Below, in pieces: positions 1-8,842 of a DNA stretch of 64,000 nt (position 1 is the first letter of the stretch; each line of letters opens with the position of its first letter). The translations under genes and the position numbers were made by a program. The notes under the pieces were generated by a model. It had not been told where the DNA came from. It made no database searches and saw only the letters and a program-made list of their open reading frames with translations. The DNA lies in contig JADJQW010000003.1 of the NCBI GenBank assembly GCA_016712535.1, forward strand, positions 124,001 to 188,000, given 5' to 3'. The stretch comes from Flavobacteriales bacterium. GTDB taxonomy: Bacteria; Bacteroidota; Bacteroidia; Flavobacteriales_F; PHOS-HE28.

Positions 1-2142
1 GGCCGAGAGCGGCTCGCTGAAGGAACCCGGGCCCACCGATCGCGCCCGCCATGCACGGAGGCCGTTGGCGCCGCCCACGAAGAAGCTGCTCTCGAAAGGC
101 AGCACGCCCAGGTTGCCGTATGGCAGCGCCGCGCCGCCGGCCACACGGAACGCCACGCTGCTGCGGTCATGCAATTTCCTCCGCCACCGGGCATCGAGCT
201 CCCCTTTGATGAACTCCGCGTAGCGCACGCCGGCCACCGTCTTGAATGATTGCCCGGTGCTGTCGGTGGCGCTCTCGGCCATGAGCAACAGCAACGGATG
301 GCCCGCCCACTCGGCCACCGCGCGCAGGTAGAAGGCGTTGCGCGCCTTGGCCGCATCGGGCGTGCTGTGCACCAGCGTTGCGCGCATGCTGGCGATCAAG
401 TGGTCGGTGTAGCTGTTGAGCAGCACCGGGTTGCGCGCTTGCTCGAGGTAGTTGCGGAAGCCCGGCGAGATGCGCGGGATCTTGATGGTGTTCACCTCCA
501 AGGGGAAGAGCCCGATGGTGTTGGCTCGCGATTCCTGCCACTGCAGGCCGATGCTCATCTTCACCAGGTTGCGCGTGAAATCCGGCCGTTGCTGGAAGTT
601 GTACAGCGCGGTCAGCAGCAATTGGCTGCTGCTGTTCTTGCTGAAGAGGCCTGCGAAGGGGCGCGGCAATGAAAAGGTGACCTCCGGCCCGATGCTCAAG
701 GTGTTGAAGGCGGTGAGGGCGCCCACGTCCCCGGTCGATTCCTCGGTGCCGCCAGAGCCCGCGATGCGCTGTTGCGCCTCGAAGCCCACGGTCATTTGGG
801 CTTGCAAGGAGGCCAGCGTGCGGAAGATGTTGCGATGCCGGTAGCCCACGTTGATCGAGGTGCCCAAGGCGCCGCCCCGGTTGGTCACGAATCCTTCGGT
901 GCTCACGGTCTGGTGCTTGCCGGGCAGCAGCGTGATCCGCGCATCGGTCAAGCCGCGCTTGCCGATGCCGGTGGTGTCGAAGCTGATGTCTACGCGATCG
1001 AAAGCGCCGGTGCTCACGAGCCTGCGGTAGGTGCCGGCGACCTTTCCCTGGTCGAACCGGTCATTCGGATGCAGGAACACCGGGTGCAGCAGGGCCTTGG
1101 GCTTGAATCGCATGCGCCCTTGGAACAGGAAGATGGCGCCGCCTTCGCGCAGGGTGTCAACCGGGGCCACGCTTCCGCGCACAGGCCTGAAGGTGCTGAT
1201 GTACACGTCGCGCAGATCGAAGGAGGTGCCTTCGGCGGTACCGGCAAGGCCCCGCTCCTTGGGCGCTCCGGGCCGCTCGAGGCTGAGCACGAGGTCCGCT
1301 TGGTGGCTGCCCACGGTGGTGTCGGCGCGATACTGGATCAGGTCGCGCGTGAAATAGAGGTAGCCGTTGCCGCGCAGGGCATCGGTGATGCGCTCGCGCT
1401 CCTGATCGAGCAGGTCTCCATCGAAGCGCAGCCCTTCGCGGAGCAGGCGCTTGTCCCATTCGGCCTGCACCAGGGAACGGATGCGCTCATCATCCACATC
1501 GAAGCGGACCCCTCGCAATCGATAGGGCATGCCCGGCTCGGCCGTGTAGGTGACCCTGGCTTTCGGCCGGTGCAGCTTCCGTCCCCACCAGGCCCTATCG
1601 CGCAGCGCAACCTCGCTCGATACGCGGGCATGGAAGTAGCCTTCCTTCGAGAGGTAGAGCTCCATCTGGTCCGTGGTGCGCCCGGTGAGCACGCTGTCCA
1701 GGATCACCGGAGGCTCGCCCACCGTTTCGCGCAGCCATTGCGCGCGCGTGCGACGGTAGGCCAGGGTTTCGCGTCCCTTCGCGCGCCGCCGCACGTTGAT
1801 CCGGTCGATGCGCGCATCCTTCTTCGCCTGCCACTGCTTCATGCGCTGCGGGTCGGGCAGGTTGTGCATGTTCAGGTAGAAGGGGATGGCCAGCACGCGC
1901 TTGTTGGGCTTCTGCTTGATGATGGTCTCCAGCTCGGAGCCTGGCACCTCGCTCGCGCCGATCACCCGCATCCGGGTGCGCGAGACCAGCACCTGATCCT
2001 CGGCCAACCGGCGCGTGGGGTCGCAGCCATTGAGCAGGACCAATGCCGTGAGCCCTGACAGGATATGCCGCGAGGTGCGCCCCAAGGAGCAGATGGTGCT
2101 GCCTACTTTGCGCGACCGGCTTGGCGCGCGCAGCGCAGGCAT
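1..2142 (-). CDS. tamL: TamL-like outer-membrane BamA-family lipoprotein (3' end outside the window)
   Basis: The frame read on the minus strand from ATG at 2142 stays open to base 1, giving 714 codons; the C-terminal part of the barrel lies outside. The N-terminus ends in a lipobox (LLNGC, Cys about residue 40), so a lipidated outer-membrane protein is expected. POTRA-like segments follow. Near the window edge the motif GLRAWRARSVGPGSF marks the barrel loop typical of TamL/BamA proteins. TamL-type proteins of Bacteroidota are thought to work with TamB in envelope biogenesis, so the exact role here is inferred. The gene sits beside trmH and close to porT and ubiE, a familiar Bacteroidota neighbourhood. 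Its start codon overlaps the trmH start in the same CATG. The n-region before the hydrophobic core is unusually long, about 28 residues, and no other ATG fits. Confidence 0.85.
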   Translation of the reverse strand, partial: MPALRAPSRSRKVGSTICSLGRTSRHILSGLTALVLLNGCDPTRRLAEDQVLVSRTRMRVIGASEVPGSELETIIKQKPNKRVLAIPFYLNMHNLPDPQRMKQWQAKKDARIDRINVRRRAKGRETLAYRRTRAQWLRETVGEPPVILDSVLTGRTTDQMELYLSKEGYFHARVSSEVALRDRAWWGRKLHRPKARVTYTAEPGMPYRLRGVRFDVDDERIRSLVQAEWDKRLLREGLRFDGDLLDQERERITDALRGNGYLYFTRDLIQYRADTTVGSHQADLVLSLERPGAPKERGLAGTAEGTSFDLRDVYISTFRPVRGSVAPVDTLREGGAIFLFQGRMRFKPKALLHPVFLHPNDRFDQGKVAGTYRRLVSTGAFDRVDISFDTTGIGKRGLTDARITLLPGKHQTVSTEGFVTNRGGALGTSINVGYRHRNIFRTLASLQAQMTVGFEAQQRIAGSGGTEESTGDVGALTAFNTLSIGPEVTFSLPRPFAGLFSKNSSSQLLLTALYNFQQRPDFTRNLVKMSIGLQWQESRANTIGLFPLEVNTIKIPRISPGFRNYLEQARNPVLLNSYTDHLIASMRATLVHSTPDAAKARNAFYLRAVAEWAGHPLLLLMAESATDSTGQSFKTVAGVRYAEFIKGELDARWRRKLHDRSSVAFRVAGGAALPYGNLGVLPFESSFFVGGANGLRAWRARSVGPGSFSEPLSA
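2104..2111 (+). promoter_or_regulatory. Putative -7 element for trmH
   Basis: TACTTTGC lies 30 bases before the trmH ATG and resembles the Bacteroidota -7 consensus TAnnTTTG with one spacer base fewer. It is part of CTGCCTACTTTG, a core also seen before porT and before the DUF2851 gene. It lies inside the divergent tamL reading frame. No clear -33 TTG was seen. Confidence 0.35.
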
Positions 2143-2908
2143 GGCCAAATATATCCGCACGTTGAGCACCCGGTTGGAATGGCGCGCCGTCAGGGCGCTG
2201 CACCAGAAGAAGATCCGGCAGGAGCAAGGATCGTTCCTGGTGCAAGGACCGAAGCTCATCGCGGAGCTCCTCGCATCATCATGGCGGGTGCGCTCCATCC
2301 ATTTAGCCGACGGAGAGGCCCATGATTTCCCCCGGGAACTGGTGCACGTGCATCCGCCGCATGAGCTCGAGCGCATGGGCACGCTCGAGAGCGGGAATAC
2401 CATGATCGCCGTGGCCGCGATGCCCGCACCCATGCCCATAGCGCCGCTTGCGGAAGGTGAGCTCGTGCTCGCCCTCGATGGCATCGCGGACCCGGGCAAC
2501 ATGGGCACGCTGCTGCGCATCGCCGATTGGTTCGGTGCGCGCCGTGTGCTGTGCAGCCCCGATGGCGTGGAGGAATTCAACCCGAAATGCGTGCAGGCCA
2601 GCATGGGCTCGCTCTTCCGCGTGGCGGTGCAGCGCTGCGATCTGCCGCGCGAGCTCGACCGGCTCCGAGCCGAGGGGGCCGCGCTCTACCTCGCAAGCAT
2701 GGAAGGCGATGATGTCTTCACCACGCGATTGCAGCGGCCGGCCATACTGATCCTCGGAAGTGAATCGCATGGGCCGTCGCCTGCGGTGCGCGGGATCGGC
2801 GCGCGCACCATCGCCGTGCCGCGCGCGGGTGCCGCCGAATCGCTCAATGTGGCCATGGCTGCCAGCGCGCTCTGCATGGAGTTCCTGCGTCAGGCGCGAA
2901 CGCCGTAG
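2141..2908 (+). CDS. TrmH-family (SpoU) RNA 2'-O-methyltransferase
   Basis: The 255-residue protein has the SPOUT methyltransferase motifs. An N-terminal substrate-binding region carries FLVQGPKLIAELL. Motif 1 appears as LALDGIADPGNMGTLLRIAD, motif 2 as ILGSESHGPSP, and motif 3 as VPRAGAAESLNVAMAASAL. The family methylates ribose 2'-OH of rRNA or tRNA using S-adenosylmethionine; the precise target is not predictable from sequence. ATG 2141 is chosen because family members begin just before the HQKK-FLVQGPKL segment; the frame is open further upstream, but that would run deep into tamL. Its 3' end overlaps the convergent FAD-dehydrogenase gene by 19 bases. Confidence 0.88.
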   Translation: MAKYIRTLSTRLEWRAVRALHQKKIRQEQGSFLVQGPKLIAELLASSWRVRSIHLADGEAHDFPRELVHVHPPHELERMGTLESGNTMIAVAAMPAPMPIAPLAEGELVLALDGIADPGNMGTLLRIADWFGARRVLCSPDGVEEFNPKCVQASMGSLFRVAVQRCDLPRELDRLRAEGAALYLASMEGDDVFTTRLQRPAILILGSESHGPSPAVRGIGARTIAVPRAGAAESLNVAMAASALCMEFLRQARTP

Positions 2909-4458
2909 CGCGCAGCGATCGCCTCGGCCACGCGCTGGCCATCCATCGCGGCGCTCACGATCCCGCCTGCATGGCCGGCGCCTTCGCCGCAGGGGTACAG
3001 GCCCGGTGCTCCAGCATGCTCGAGCGTGATCCCGTCGCGGGGCACGCGCACCGGTGAGCTGGTGCGGCTCTCCACCGCCACTACCACCGCGTCATTGGTG
3101 CGGTAGCCGCGCATCTTCAGGCCGAAGGCCTTGAAGCCCTCGCGCAAGCGCAGCGAGACCTCGTGCGGCAGAAGCTCATCCACGCGCCATGGAACGATGC
3201 CCGGCGGATAACTGCATTCGGGCAGATCGAGGGAGGCTCGGCCTTGTATGAAATCTTCGAGGCGCTGGGCGGGCGCGCTCTGCCGCATGCCGCCCGCTCT
3301 CCACGCGGCGTGCTCAGCATCCCGCTGGTAGTGCATGCCCCAGAGCGGGTCCGACGGATCGCGCCGGATCCCTCGCGCATGCTCGGGGGCAATGGTCACC
3401 ACCACGCCCGAGTTGGCGAAGGGATTGTTGCGCTTGCTCGGGCTCCAGCCATTGGTGACCACTTCATCGGGCGCAGTGGCGCAAGGCGCGATGATCCCTC
3501 CGGGGCACATGCAGAAGCTGTAAACGCCCAGGCCTTCGACCTGCTGCACCAGGCTGTAGCTGGCGGGCGGCAGGTAGGGGTCGCGCACCGCACAATGGTA
3601 TTGCGCTTGATCGATGATCGCCTGCGGATGCTCCACGCGCACGCCGAGTGCGAAGTCCTTGCGTTCGATGCGGATCCCTTCGGCCGCGAGCATGCGGAAG
3701 ATGTCGCGCGCGGAATGGCCCGTGGCCAGCACGGTAGCGGCCGCGGTCAGAGCTGTTCCATCGGCGAGGCGCACGCCGCGCACCGCGCTCCCGTCGCGCA
3801 GCAGCCCCGTCACCTTGCAGTTGAAGCGCACCTCGCCCCCTGCGCGCACGATGGCCTCGCGGATGGCGGTGATGATGCCCGGCAGCTTGTTGGTGCCGAT
3901 GTGCGGATGCGCATCCACGAGTATGTCGGCACTGGCGCCGAAGGCCACCAGCGCCCGCAGCACGCCTTCCACATCGCCCCGCTTGTGGCTGCGCGTGTAG
4001 AGCTTGCCATCGCTGTAGGTGCCGGCGCCCCCTTCGCCGAAGCAGTAGTTGCTGTCAGGGTCCACCACGTGCAGCTTGTTGATCGCGGCAAGGTCGCGGC
4101 GGCGCGCGCGCACATCCTTTCCGCGCTCGAGGACCACCGGCCGCAGCCCGCGCTCGATGCAGCGCAAGGCGCAGAAGAGCCCGGCCGGCCCCGCGCCAAC
4201 GATGACCACCGCCGGGGATCCACTCACGTCGTGCAGGTCAGGTGCTGCCGCGGGCTCATCGGCGATGGGCGCATCGCTCACCAGCACGCGCATGCGGATG
4301 AGCGGCTGCTTGCTCCGCGCATCCACCGAGCGCTTGAGCACCCGCGAGGCCATGGCCGTTCCCCGCGCCATGGCCGCTGCCTCTTCAGCGGCATCGCGCA
4401 CCAGCACCGGGTCTGCGGCCTCTCGCGGCGATAGGGCTATCTCGACGGTGCGCTGCAT
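2890..4458 (-). CDS. FAD-dependent dehydrogenase (COG2509-like)
   Basis: About 522 residues. After an N-terminal domain of about 75 residues (LSPREAADPVLV) comes a dinucleotide-binding motif, VVIVGAGPAGLFCALRCIERG, with the acidic residue of VVLERG beyond it. Next is the conserved NYCFGEGGAGTYSDGKLYTR segment, then CPGGIIAPCATAPDEVVTNG and a C-terminal FAD-binding GEGAGHAGGIVSAAMDG. This layout is that of the widespread uncharacterised FAD-dependent dehydrogenase family. The physiological substrate is unknown. Start at the internal ATG 4458 (MQRTVEIALSPREAA) is preferred because family members begin with this block; the frame is open 16 codons further upstream. It lies between trmH and porT and overlaps the trmH 3' end. 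Confidence 0.82.
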   Translation of the reverse strand: MQRTVEIALSPREAADPVLVRDAAEEAAAMARGTAMASRVLKRSVDARSKQPLIRMRVLVSDAPIADEPAAAPDLHDVSGSPAVVIVGAGPAGLFCALRCIERGLRPVVLERGKDVRARRRDLAAINKLHVVDPDSNYCFGEGGAGTYSDGKLYTRSHKRGDVEGVLRALVAFGASADILVDAHPHIGTNKLPGIITAIREAIVRAGGEVRFNCKVTGLLRDGSAVRGVRLADGTALTAAATVLATGHSARDIFRMLAAEGIRIERKDFALGVRVEHPQAIIDQAQYHCAVRDPYLPPASYSLVQQVEGLGVYSFCMCPGGIIAPCATAPDEVVTNGWSPSKRNNPFANSGVVVTIAPEHARGIRRDPSDPLWGMHYQRDAEHAAWRAGGMRQSAPAQRLEDFIQGRASLDLPECSYPPGIVPWRVDELLPHEVSLRLREGFKAFGLKMRGYRTNDAVVVAVESRTSSPVRVPRDGITLEHAGAPGLYPCGEGAGHAGGIVSAAMDGQRVAEAIAARYGVRA

Positions 4459-4536
4459 CGGCCCGCAAGATGCGGTCAAGCGCGGGATCCCGGTGAACCG
4501 GGGCAACTGCGCACAGGCCAGGAGCCCGCCTCGCGC

Positions 4537-5262
4537 TCAACCCTCGAAGGTGAAGGTGAGCACCCACGCCTTCGAGCGGATGCTGTCGATCGGTCGGCTG
4601 AAGCGCGTATCGTCGTCGATGAGCAGGTTCGGGAAGCCGAAGCTGGTCTTGAGCTCGATCCCGAATTTGAAATAGGGCAGGAACATGTCGAAGCCGCCGC
4701 CGACCTCTGCGGCGTAGTCGTACTTCGCCAGCTTCACCACGATCTCGTCGTCGAGCGCATTGTCCACATCCTTCTGGCTCGCCATGTCGATCGCGAACTT
4801 GCCGCCGCCGATCAGGTACACCGCGAAGTTGTTGATGCGGTCGCTCCGGAACTTGGCGAGCACGGGGAACTCGAGATAGGTGCTCTCCACGGGCTTCTGG
4901 AAGATGACCTCGCGGCCATCGGAGCGCAGGAAGGTGTACTGCAGCTTGCGCTCCTGGAAGGACAGCGTGGGCAGCAGCCGGATGCTGAAATTCTTGTTCA
5001 GGTTGTAACTGGCCACGATGCCGAGGTTGAAGCCCGGCTGGCGGATGTGGTCGAGGGCGAGCAGGGTGTCGGTGAGGATCCCGGGCTTCATCCTCACGTT
5101 CAGGTCGCTGGTGTTGTAGCTGAGCAGGAAGCCGAAATGGAAGGGGCGCAGGTCGAAGGTGGGCAGGTTCTCCTGCACGATGCGACGATCGCGCTGCGCA
5201 GCCGATGGCAGCGAGAGCAGGAGGATGCTGGCGATGGTGAAGTGGCGCGCGCGGAGGATCAT
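4537..5262 (-). CDS. porT: PorT-like type IX secretion / gliding motility protein
   Basis: The 241-residue protein has a cleavable signal peptide (TIASILLLSLPSAAQ). The block ENLPTFDLRPFHFGFLLSYN follows, which is the PorT/SprT signature, and then amphipathic strands typical of a small outer-membrane barrel. PorT is required for the type IX secretion system, which exports and anchors cargo with C-terminal sorting domains; seven such cargo proteins are encoded in this window. Start at ATG 5262 is chosen because it gives a clean signal peptide and because a -7-like element lies 12 bases upstream, inside any longer reading frame. It is last in the operon with ubiE, the kinase and the aminotransferase; linkage of porT to ubiE is common in Bacteroidota. 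Confidence 0.85.
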   Translation of the reverse strand: MILRARHFTIASILLLSLPSAAQRDRRIVQENLPTFDLRPFHFGFLLSYNTSDLNVRMKPGILTDTLLALDHIRQPGFNLGIVASYNLNKNFSIRLLPTLSFQERKLQYTFLRSDGREVIFQKPVESTYLEFPVLAKFRSDRINNFAVYLIGGGKFAIDMASQKDVDNALDDEIVVKLAKYDYAAEVGGGFDMFLPYFKFGIELKTSFGFPNLLIDDDTRFSRPIDSIRSKAWVLTFTFEG

Positions 5263-5273
5263 GGATGCGGCAA

Positions 5274-5281
5274 CGAAAGTA
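5274..5281 (-). promoter_or_regulatory. Putative -7 element for porT
   Basis: Read on the minus strand, TACTTTCG sits 12 bases before the chosen porT ATG, within CTGCCTACTTTCG. The leader would be very short. It suggests porT can be transcribed on its own as well as from the upstream operon. Confidence 0.35.
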
Positions 5282-5309
5282 GGCAGCGATCCTTGCGCGC
5301 GCGGGCGGT

Positions 5310-6032
5310 TCATGCGCGCGCGCTGTAGATCGTCGCGATGCCGCCGGTCACGGTTTCCGCCTTCGCATCGCGCGCGCCGCAGCGCTCGAGCACGCGCACG
5401 AAGCCGGTGCCGCTGGGGAATGCATCGACGCTCTGAGGCAGGTAGGTGTATGCGGCGCTGTCGCGGCTCACGAGTCGGCCGATCGCGGGCATCACGCGGT
5501 GGAAGTAGAAGCGGAAGAGCACGCCCATGATGGTGCCTCGGGGCTTGCTGAACTCGAGCACGAAGAGGCGGCCATCCGGCTTGAGCACGCGCAGCATCTC
5601 GCGCAGGCCGAGCTCGAGGTCCTCGAAGTTGCGCGCGCCGAAGGCCACTGTGGCCGCATCGAAGCTCCCATCGGCGAAGGGCAGTGCAGCGCTGTCCGCG
5701 CGGAGCAGCACCACGCGCCCGTCGAGGCCATCGGCCTTCACCTTCATGCGGCCGTGGCTCAGCATGCCTTCACTGATGTCCACGCCGGTCACTTTCGGTG
5801 CTGCGCCCTTGCGCGCGGCCATGATCGCGAGGTCGGCGGTGCCGGTGGCCACATCGAGCAGGTGCGCCACGGGCCGCTCTTTCACCATGCGGATCACTTT
5901 CCGCCGCCAGCCTTGGTCGATGCCCAGGGAGAAGAGCCGGTTCAGCAGGTCGTATTTCGGCGCGATGGCGTCGAACATGTGCTCGACCTGCTCACGCTTG
6001 CTGCCTTCATCGGTGTAGGGCTTCACGGTCAT
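5310..6032 (-). CDS. ubiE: Demethylmenaquinone methyltransferase (UbiE/MenG)
   Basis: Class I SAM methyltransferase of 240 residues. Motif I reads LLDVATGTADLAIMAA. The family signatures VEHMFDAIAPKYDLLNRLFSLGID near the N-terminus (quoted here as blocks KYDLLNRL and SLGID) and YTYLPQSVDAFP near residue 200 are both present. It performs the last C-methylation in menaquinone synthesis; menaquinone is the usual respiratory quinone of Bacteroidota. Start ATG 6032 overlaps the stop of the upstream kinase gene as ATGA, which supports this start over a longer one eight codons upstream. It lies in the operon aminotransferase > kinase > ubiE > porT. Confidence 0.92.
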   Translation of the reverse strand: MTVKPYTDEGSKREQVEHMFDAIAPKYDLLNRLFSLGIDQGWRRKVIRMVKERPVAHLLDVATGTADLAIMAARKGAAPKVTGVDISEGMLSHGRMKVKADGLDGRVVLLRADSAALPFADGSFDAATVAFGARNFEDLELGLREMLRVLKPDGRLFVLEFSKPRGTIMGVLFRFYFHRVMPAIGRLVSRDSAAYTYLPQSVDAFPSGTGFVRVLERCGARDAKAETVTGGIATIYSARA

Positions 6033-7024
6033 GCGAGCAGGCGCAATCTCTCGCATTCCGACCGGAAGCGCTCACGGTCGATGGGCGCCACGCCGACTTC
6101 CTCGCAGACCAGCCCGCCGGCCAGGTTGCTGAGGGCGGCGATGTCCGCTGGCGCCAGGCCTTGCGCGAGAGCCAATGCCGCCACCGCGATCACCGTGTCG
6201 CCCGCGCCGCTCACGTCGATGATCTTGCGCTTGTGCGCGGCAATGCGCTGCCCGCCGCGCGCATCGTGCACGAAGGCGCCGTGCTCGCTCAGGGTCACCA
6301 GCGAGATGGCATTGCCCAATCGCTCTTCGAGCTGTCGCACGGCGCGTTCGAGGCTCTTGTCGTCGGTGGGGTCGATGTCCATCTTCAGGCCTTCGCGCAA
6401 TTCCTTCAGGTTCGGCTTGAAGAGGGTAACGCCCCGATAAGCGAGGAAGTTCTTCTTCTTCGGATCGACGGCTACCGGGATGCCCTGCGCGCGCGCTAGG
6501 GCCACGATGCCTTCGATCACGCCAGCGGTGAGCACGCCTTTGTTGTAGTCCTCCAGCACGATCACGTTGGGACGGTCGTTGCTTAGGATCAGGGCGATGC
6601 GGTCGAGCAGCGCGCGCCCATCGGTTTCGCTGAGGTCGTCCTCCTGCTCTTCATCCACGCGCACCACATGCTGCTGGGCGCTGATCACGCGCGTCTTCAC
6701 GGTGGTGCGCCTCAGCGGCGACCGCACCAATCCATCGGGCGATAGTCCCTGTTCGGCGAGCAGGCGATCCACGCGATCGGCATGCTCATCGTCGCCCGCC
6801 ACGCTGGCGATGACGGCCCTGGCGCCGAGCGCCTTCGCATTGAGCGCCACGTTCGCTGCGCCGCCCAAGCGCGCGCTGCGGTGCGTGACCTGCACCACGG
6901 GCACCGGGGCCTCGGGGCTGATGCGGTCCACGCGACCCCAGAGGTAGGCGTCCACCATCACATCGCCCACGACGAGCACGGTGCTGCCTTCGGCCTTGCC
7001 CAGGAAAGCGTCGATCGCGCTCAT
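6029..7024 (-). CDS. PfkB-family sugar kinase, HldE/RfaE kinase-domain type
   Basis: The 331-residue protein matches the N-terminal D-glycero-beta-D-manno-heptose-7-phosphate kinase domain of HldE. It has DVMVDAYLWGRVDRISPEAP at the start, RLGGAANVALN for substrate binding, VLEDYNKGVLT, and the catalytic PfkB signature DVSGAGDTVIAVAALAL. The cytidylyl-transferase half of bifunctional HldE is absent, so the second activity would have to come from another gene. The role in heptose or a related envelope sugar is inferred. Start and stop both overlap neighbouring genes as ATGA, which implies translational coupling. Confidence 0.85.
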   Translation of the reverse strand: MSAIDAFLGKAEGSTVLVVGDVMVDAYLWGRVDRISPEAPVPVVQVTHRSARLGGAANVALNAKALGARAVIASVAGDDEHADRVDRLLAEQGLSPDGLVRSPLRRTTVKTRVISAQQHVVRVDEEQEDDLSETDGRALLDRIALILSNDRPNVIVLEDYNKGVLTAGVIEGIVALARAQGIPVAVDPKKKNFLAYRGVTLFKPNLKELREGLKMDIDPTDDKSLERAVRQLEERLGNAISLVTLSEHGAFVHDARGGQRIAAHKRKIIDVSGAGDTVIAVAALALAQGLAPADIAALSNLAGGLVCEEVGVAPIDRERFRSECERLRLLA

Positions 7025-8205
7025 GCGGCTGCCAACTGTGCGACGGCCTTGGCCACGCGCGCCATGGCCTCGATGAGCTTATCGTCGCTGGTCGCGTAGC
7101 TGATGCGCAAGGTGCCCTCGGCACCGAACGAGGCGCCTTCAACCAGGCTCACGCCGGCGGCATCGAGCAGGTAGAGGCTCAGGTCCACCGCGCCCTTGAT
7201 GCTGCTCCCGTTGATGGATGCGCTCACATCGGGCAGCAGGTAGAAGGCGCCCTGCGGCACATTGCAGCGCCAGCCGGGGATCGCCATCATGGCCTTGAGC
7301 GTAAGGTCGCGGCGGCGAAGGAAATCGGCGCGCATGGGCGCTAGCAGCGCGGGGTCGGCCTCCATGCACGCCTTGGTGACTCGTTGAGCGATGCTGTTCG
7401 CGCCGCTGGTGAATTGGCCCTGCACCTTGGTGCACGCTTGCGCGATCCACAGCGGTGCGCCGATGTAGCCGATGCGCCAGCCGGTGAGCGCGAAGGCCTT
7501 GCTCAGCCCATTCACGGTGATGGTGCGCTCGGCCATGCCGGGCAGCGAGGCGAAGCTCACGTGCTCGCCCTGGAAGACGATGTGCTCGTAGATCTCGTCG
7601 GCGATCACGTACAGCCCGTGATGCCGGGCCACCACGTTGGCCAGCGCTTCGAGCTCGCTGCGTGTGAGCACCGATCCGCTCGGATTGCACGGAGAGCTGA
7701 ACATCAGCAGGCGCGTGCGCGGGGTGATGGCCGCAGCGATGCGCTCCACCGGTGCCTTCCAATCCTCGTCGAGGCTGCTGCCCACGATCACCGGCGTGGC
7801 GCCGGCGAGCTTCACTTGCTCGGAGTAGCTCACCCAGTACGGCGCGGGGATCACCACTTCATCCCCCGGCCCGCACAAGGCCATCACCGCGTTCATGATG
7901 CTGTGCTTGGCGCCGGTGCTGATCACGATCTGCTCAGGCGAATACGCCAGGCCATTGTCGCGCTGCAGCTTGGCGGCGATGGCCTCGCGCACGTCGAGGT
8001 AGCCGTTCACCGGCGTGTACTTGTGCCACGGGCCGCGCAAGGCTTCATGAGCAGCCTCCAGCGCGAAGGCTGGCGGGGCATGGTCGGGCTCACCGAGGCT
8101 GAGGTCGACGATGTCGCGGCCCTGCGCCCGCAATTCACGGCTTCGGCGGGCCATCAGCAGCGTGGCGGGCTCGATGATGGACTGAACGACGGGCGATAGG
8201 TGCAT
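7021..8205 (-). CDS. PLP-dependent aspartate/aromatic aminotransferase (class I)
   Basis: The 394-residue protein begins MHLSPVVQSIIEPATLLMA and carries the class I/II aminotransferase blocks LSLGEPDHAPP, SSPCNPSGSVL, YVIADEIYEHI, and the PLP lysine in NGLSKAFALTGWRIGY. It resembles the AspC type found in Bacteroidota. It probably transfers the amino group of aspartate to 2-oxoglutarate; substrate range cannot be read from sequence. The start at 8205 is chosen by family alignment; the longer open frame adds 54 basic, unrelated residues. It is the first gene of the four-gene operon ending in porT. Its stop overlaps the kinase start by four bases. Confidence 0.88.
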   Translation of the reverse strand: MHLSPVVQSIIEPATLLMARRSRELRAQGRDIVDLSLGEPDHAPPAFALEAAHEALRGPWHKYTPVNGYLDVREAIAAKLQRDNGLAYSPEQIVISTGAKHSIMNAVMALCGPGDEVVIPAPYWVSYSEQVKLAGATPVIVGSSLDEDWKAPVERIAAAITPRTRLLMFSSPCNPSGSVLTRSELEALANVVARHHGLYVIADEIYEHIVFQGEHVSFASLPGMAERTITVNGLSKAFALTGWRIGYIGAPLWIAQACTKVQGQFTSGANSIAQRVTKACMEADPALLAPMRADFLRRRDLTLKAMMAIPGWRCNVPQGAFYLLPDVSASINGSSIKGAVDLSLYLLDAAGVSLVEGASFGAEGTLRISYATSDDKLIEAMARVAKAVAQLAAA

Positions 8206-8305
8206 GCGCTGGCCCCGCTGTCGGCGGGCAAGGCGCGAAGCTAACCACCGACGAAGAGGAGCTTCCCGGTGCTTTAGCCGATATTCGTCCACCGCTTTTC
8301 CCACG

Positions 8306-8842
8306 ATGAACGATCCCGTAGTCCTCGTCTTGGTGGCCATCCTGCCCAGCCTGGTGGTCTTCCTCACGGCTTTCTATTCCATCCGGCATTTCCTGGGCGC
8401 GCGCACCGCAGAGCGGAACGCGGAGCACCTGGCCAGTATGCGCATCGACGACCATAAGCAGGTGCTGCCCCTCCGGCTCCAGGCCTATGAGCGGCTCACG
8501 CTCTTCCTGGAGCGCATCCAGCCGGGGCCGCTGGTGCTGCGGATCCACCGCGCCAGCATGGATGCACGCGACCTGCAATCGGCCTTGTCCTCCACCATCC
8601 GCGAGGAGTTCGAGCACAACGTCACGCAGCAGATCTACGTGAGCGACCGCGCTTGGCAGAAGGTCAAGCAGGCCAAGGAGGAGACGATCCGCCTGGTGAA
8701 CATGAGTTTCGAGCAGGTGGGCGATGGAGCCAGTGGCGGAGACCTGAGCCGGAAGGTGTTCGAGAACGTGGCCCGCCTCACGCACGCCCCTTCGCAAGAA
8801 GGCATTGTGGCGCTCAAGGACGAGGTGCGCCGCCTTTTCTGA
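8306..8842 (+). CDS. Conserved Bacteroidota membrane protein (DUF7935-like)
   Basis: The 178-residue protein has one N-terminal membrane span (VLVLVAILPSLVVFLTAFYS) followed by a cytoplasmic helical region with LPLRLQAYERLTLFLERI and IREEFEHNVTQQIYVSD. These blocks recur in an uncharacterised family widespread in Bacteroidota, recalled as DUF7935; that name is from memory and not checked. No catalytic motif is visible, and the long charged helices suggest a coiled-coil or scaffold. It is divergent from the aminotransferase operon (100 bases apart), and its 3' end overlaps meaB by 29 bases. Confidence 0.75.
   Translation: MNDPVVLVLVAILPSLVVFLTAFYSIRHFLGARTAERNAEHLASMRIDDHKQVLPLRLQAYERLTLFLERIQPGPLVLRIHRASMDARDLQSALSSTIREEFEHNVTQQIYVSDRAWQKVKQAKEETIRLVNMSFEQVGDGASGGDLSRKVFENVARLTHAPSQEGIVALKDEVRRLF

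Noticed and set aside
772..2058. Long plus-strand open frame with His/Gln/Arg/Ala-rich translation
   Set aside because: It is the antisense shadow of the tamL frame, which has clear lipobox and barrel motifs. High GC makes long antisense frames common here.
4459..4506. Longer start of the FAD-dehydrogenase gene
   Set aside because: The 16 extra codons do not resemble the family N-terminus, which begins with the LSPREAA block.
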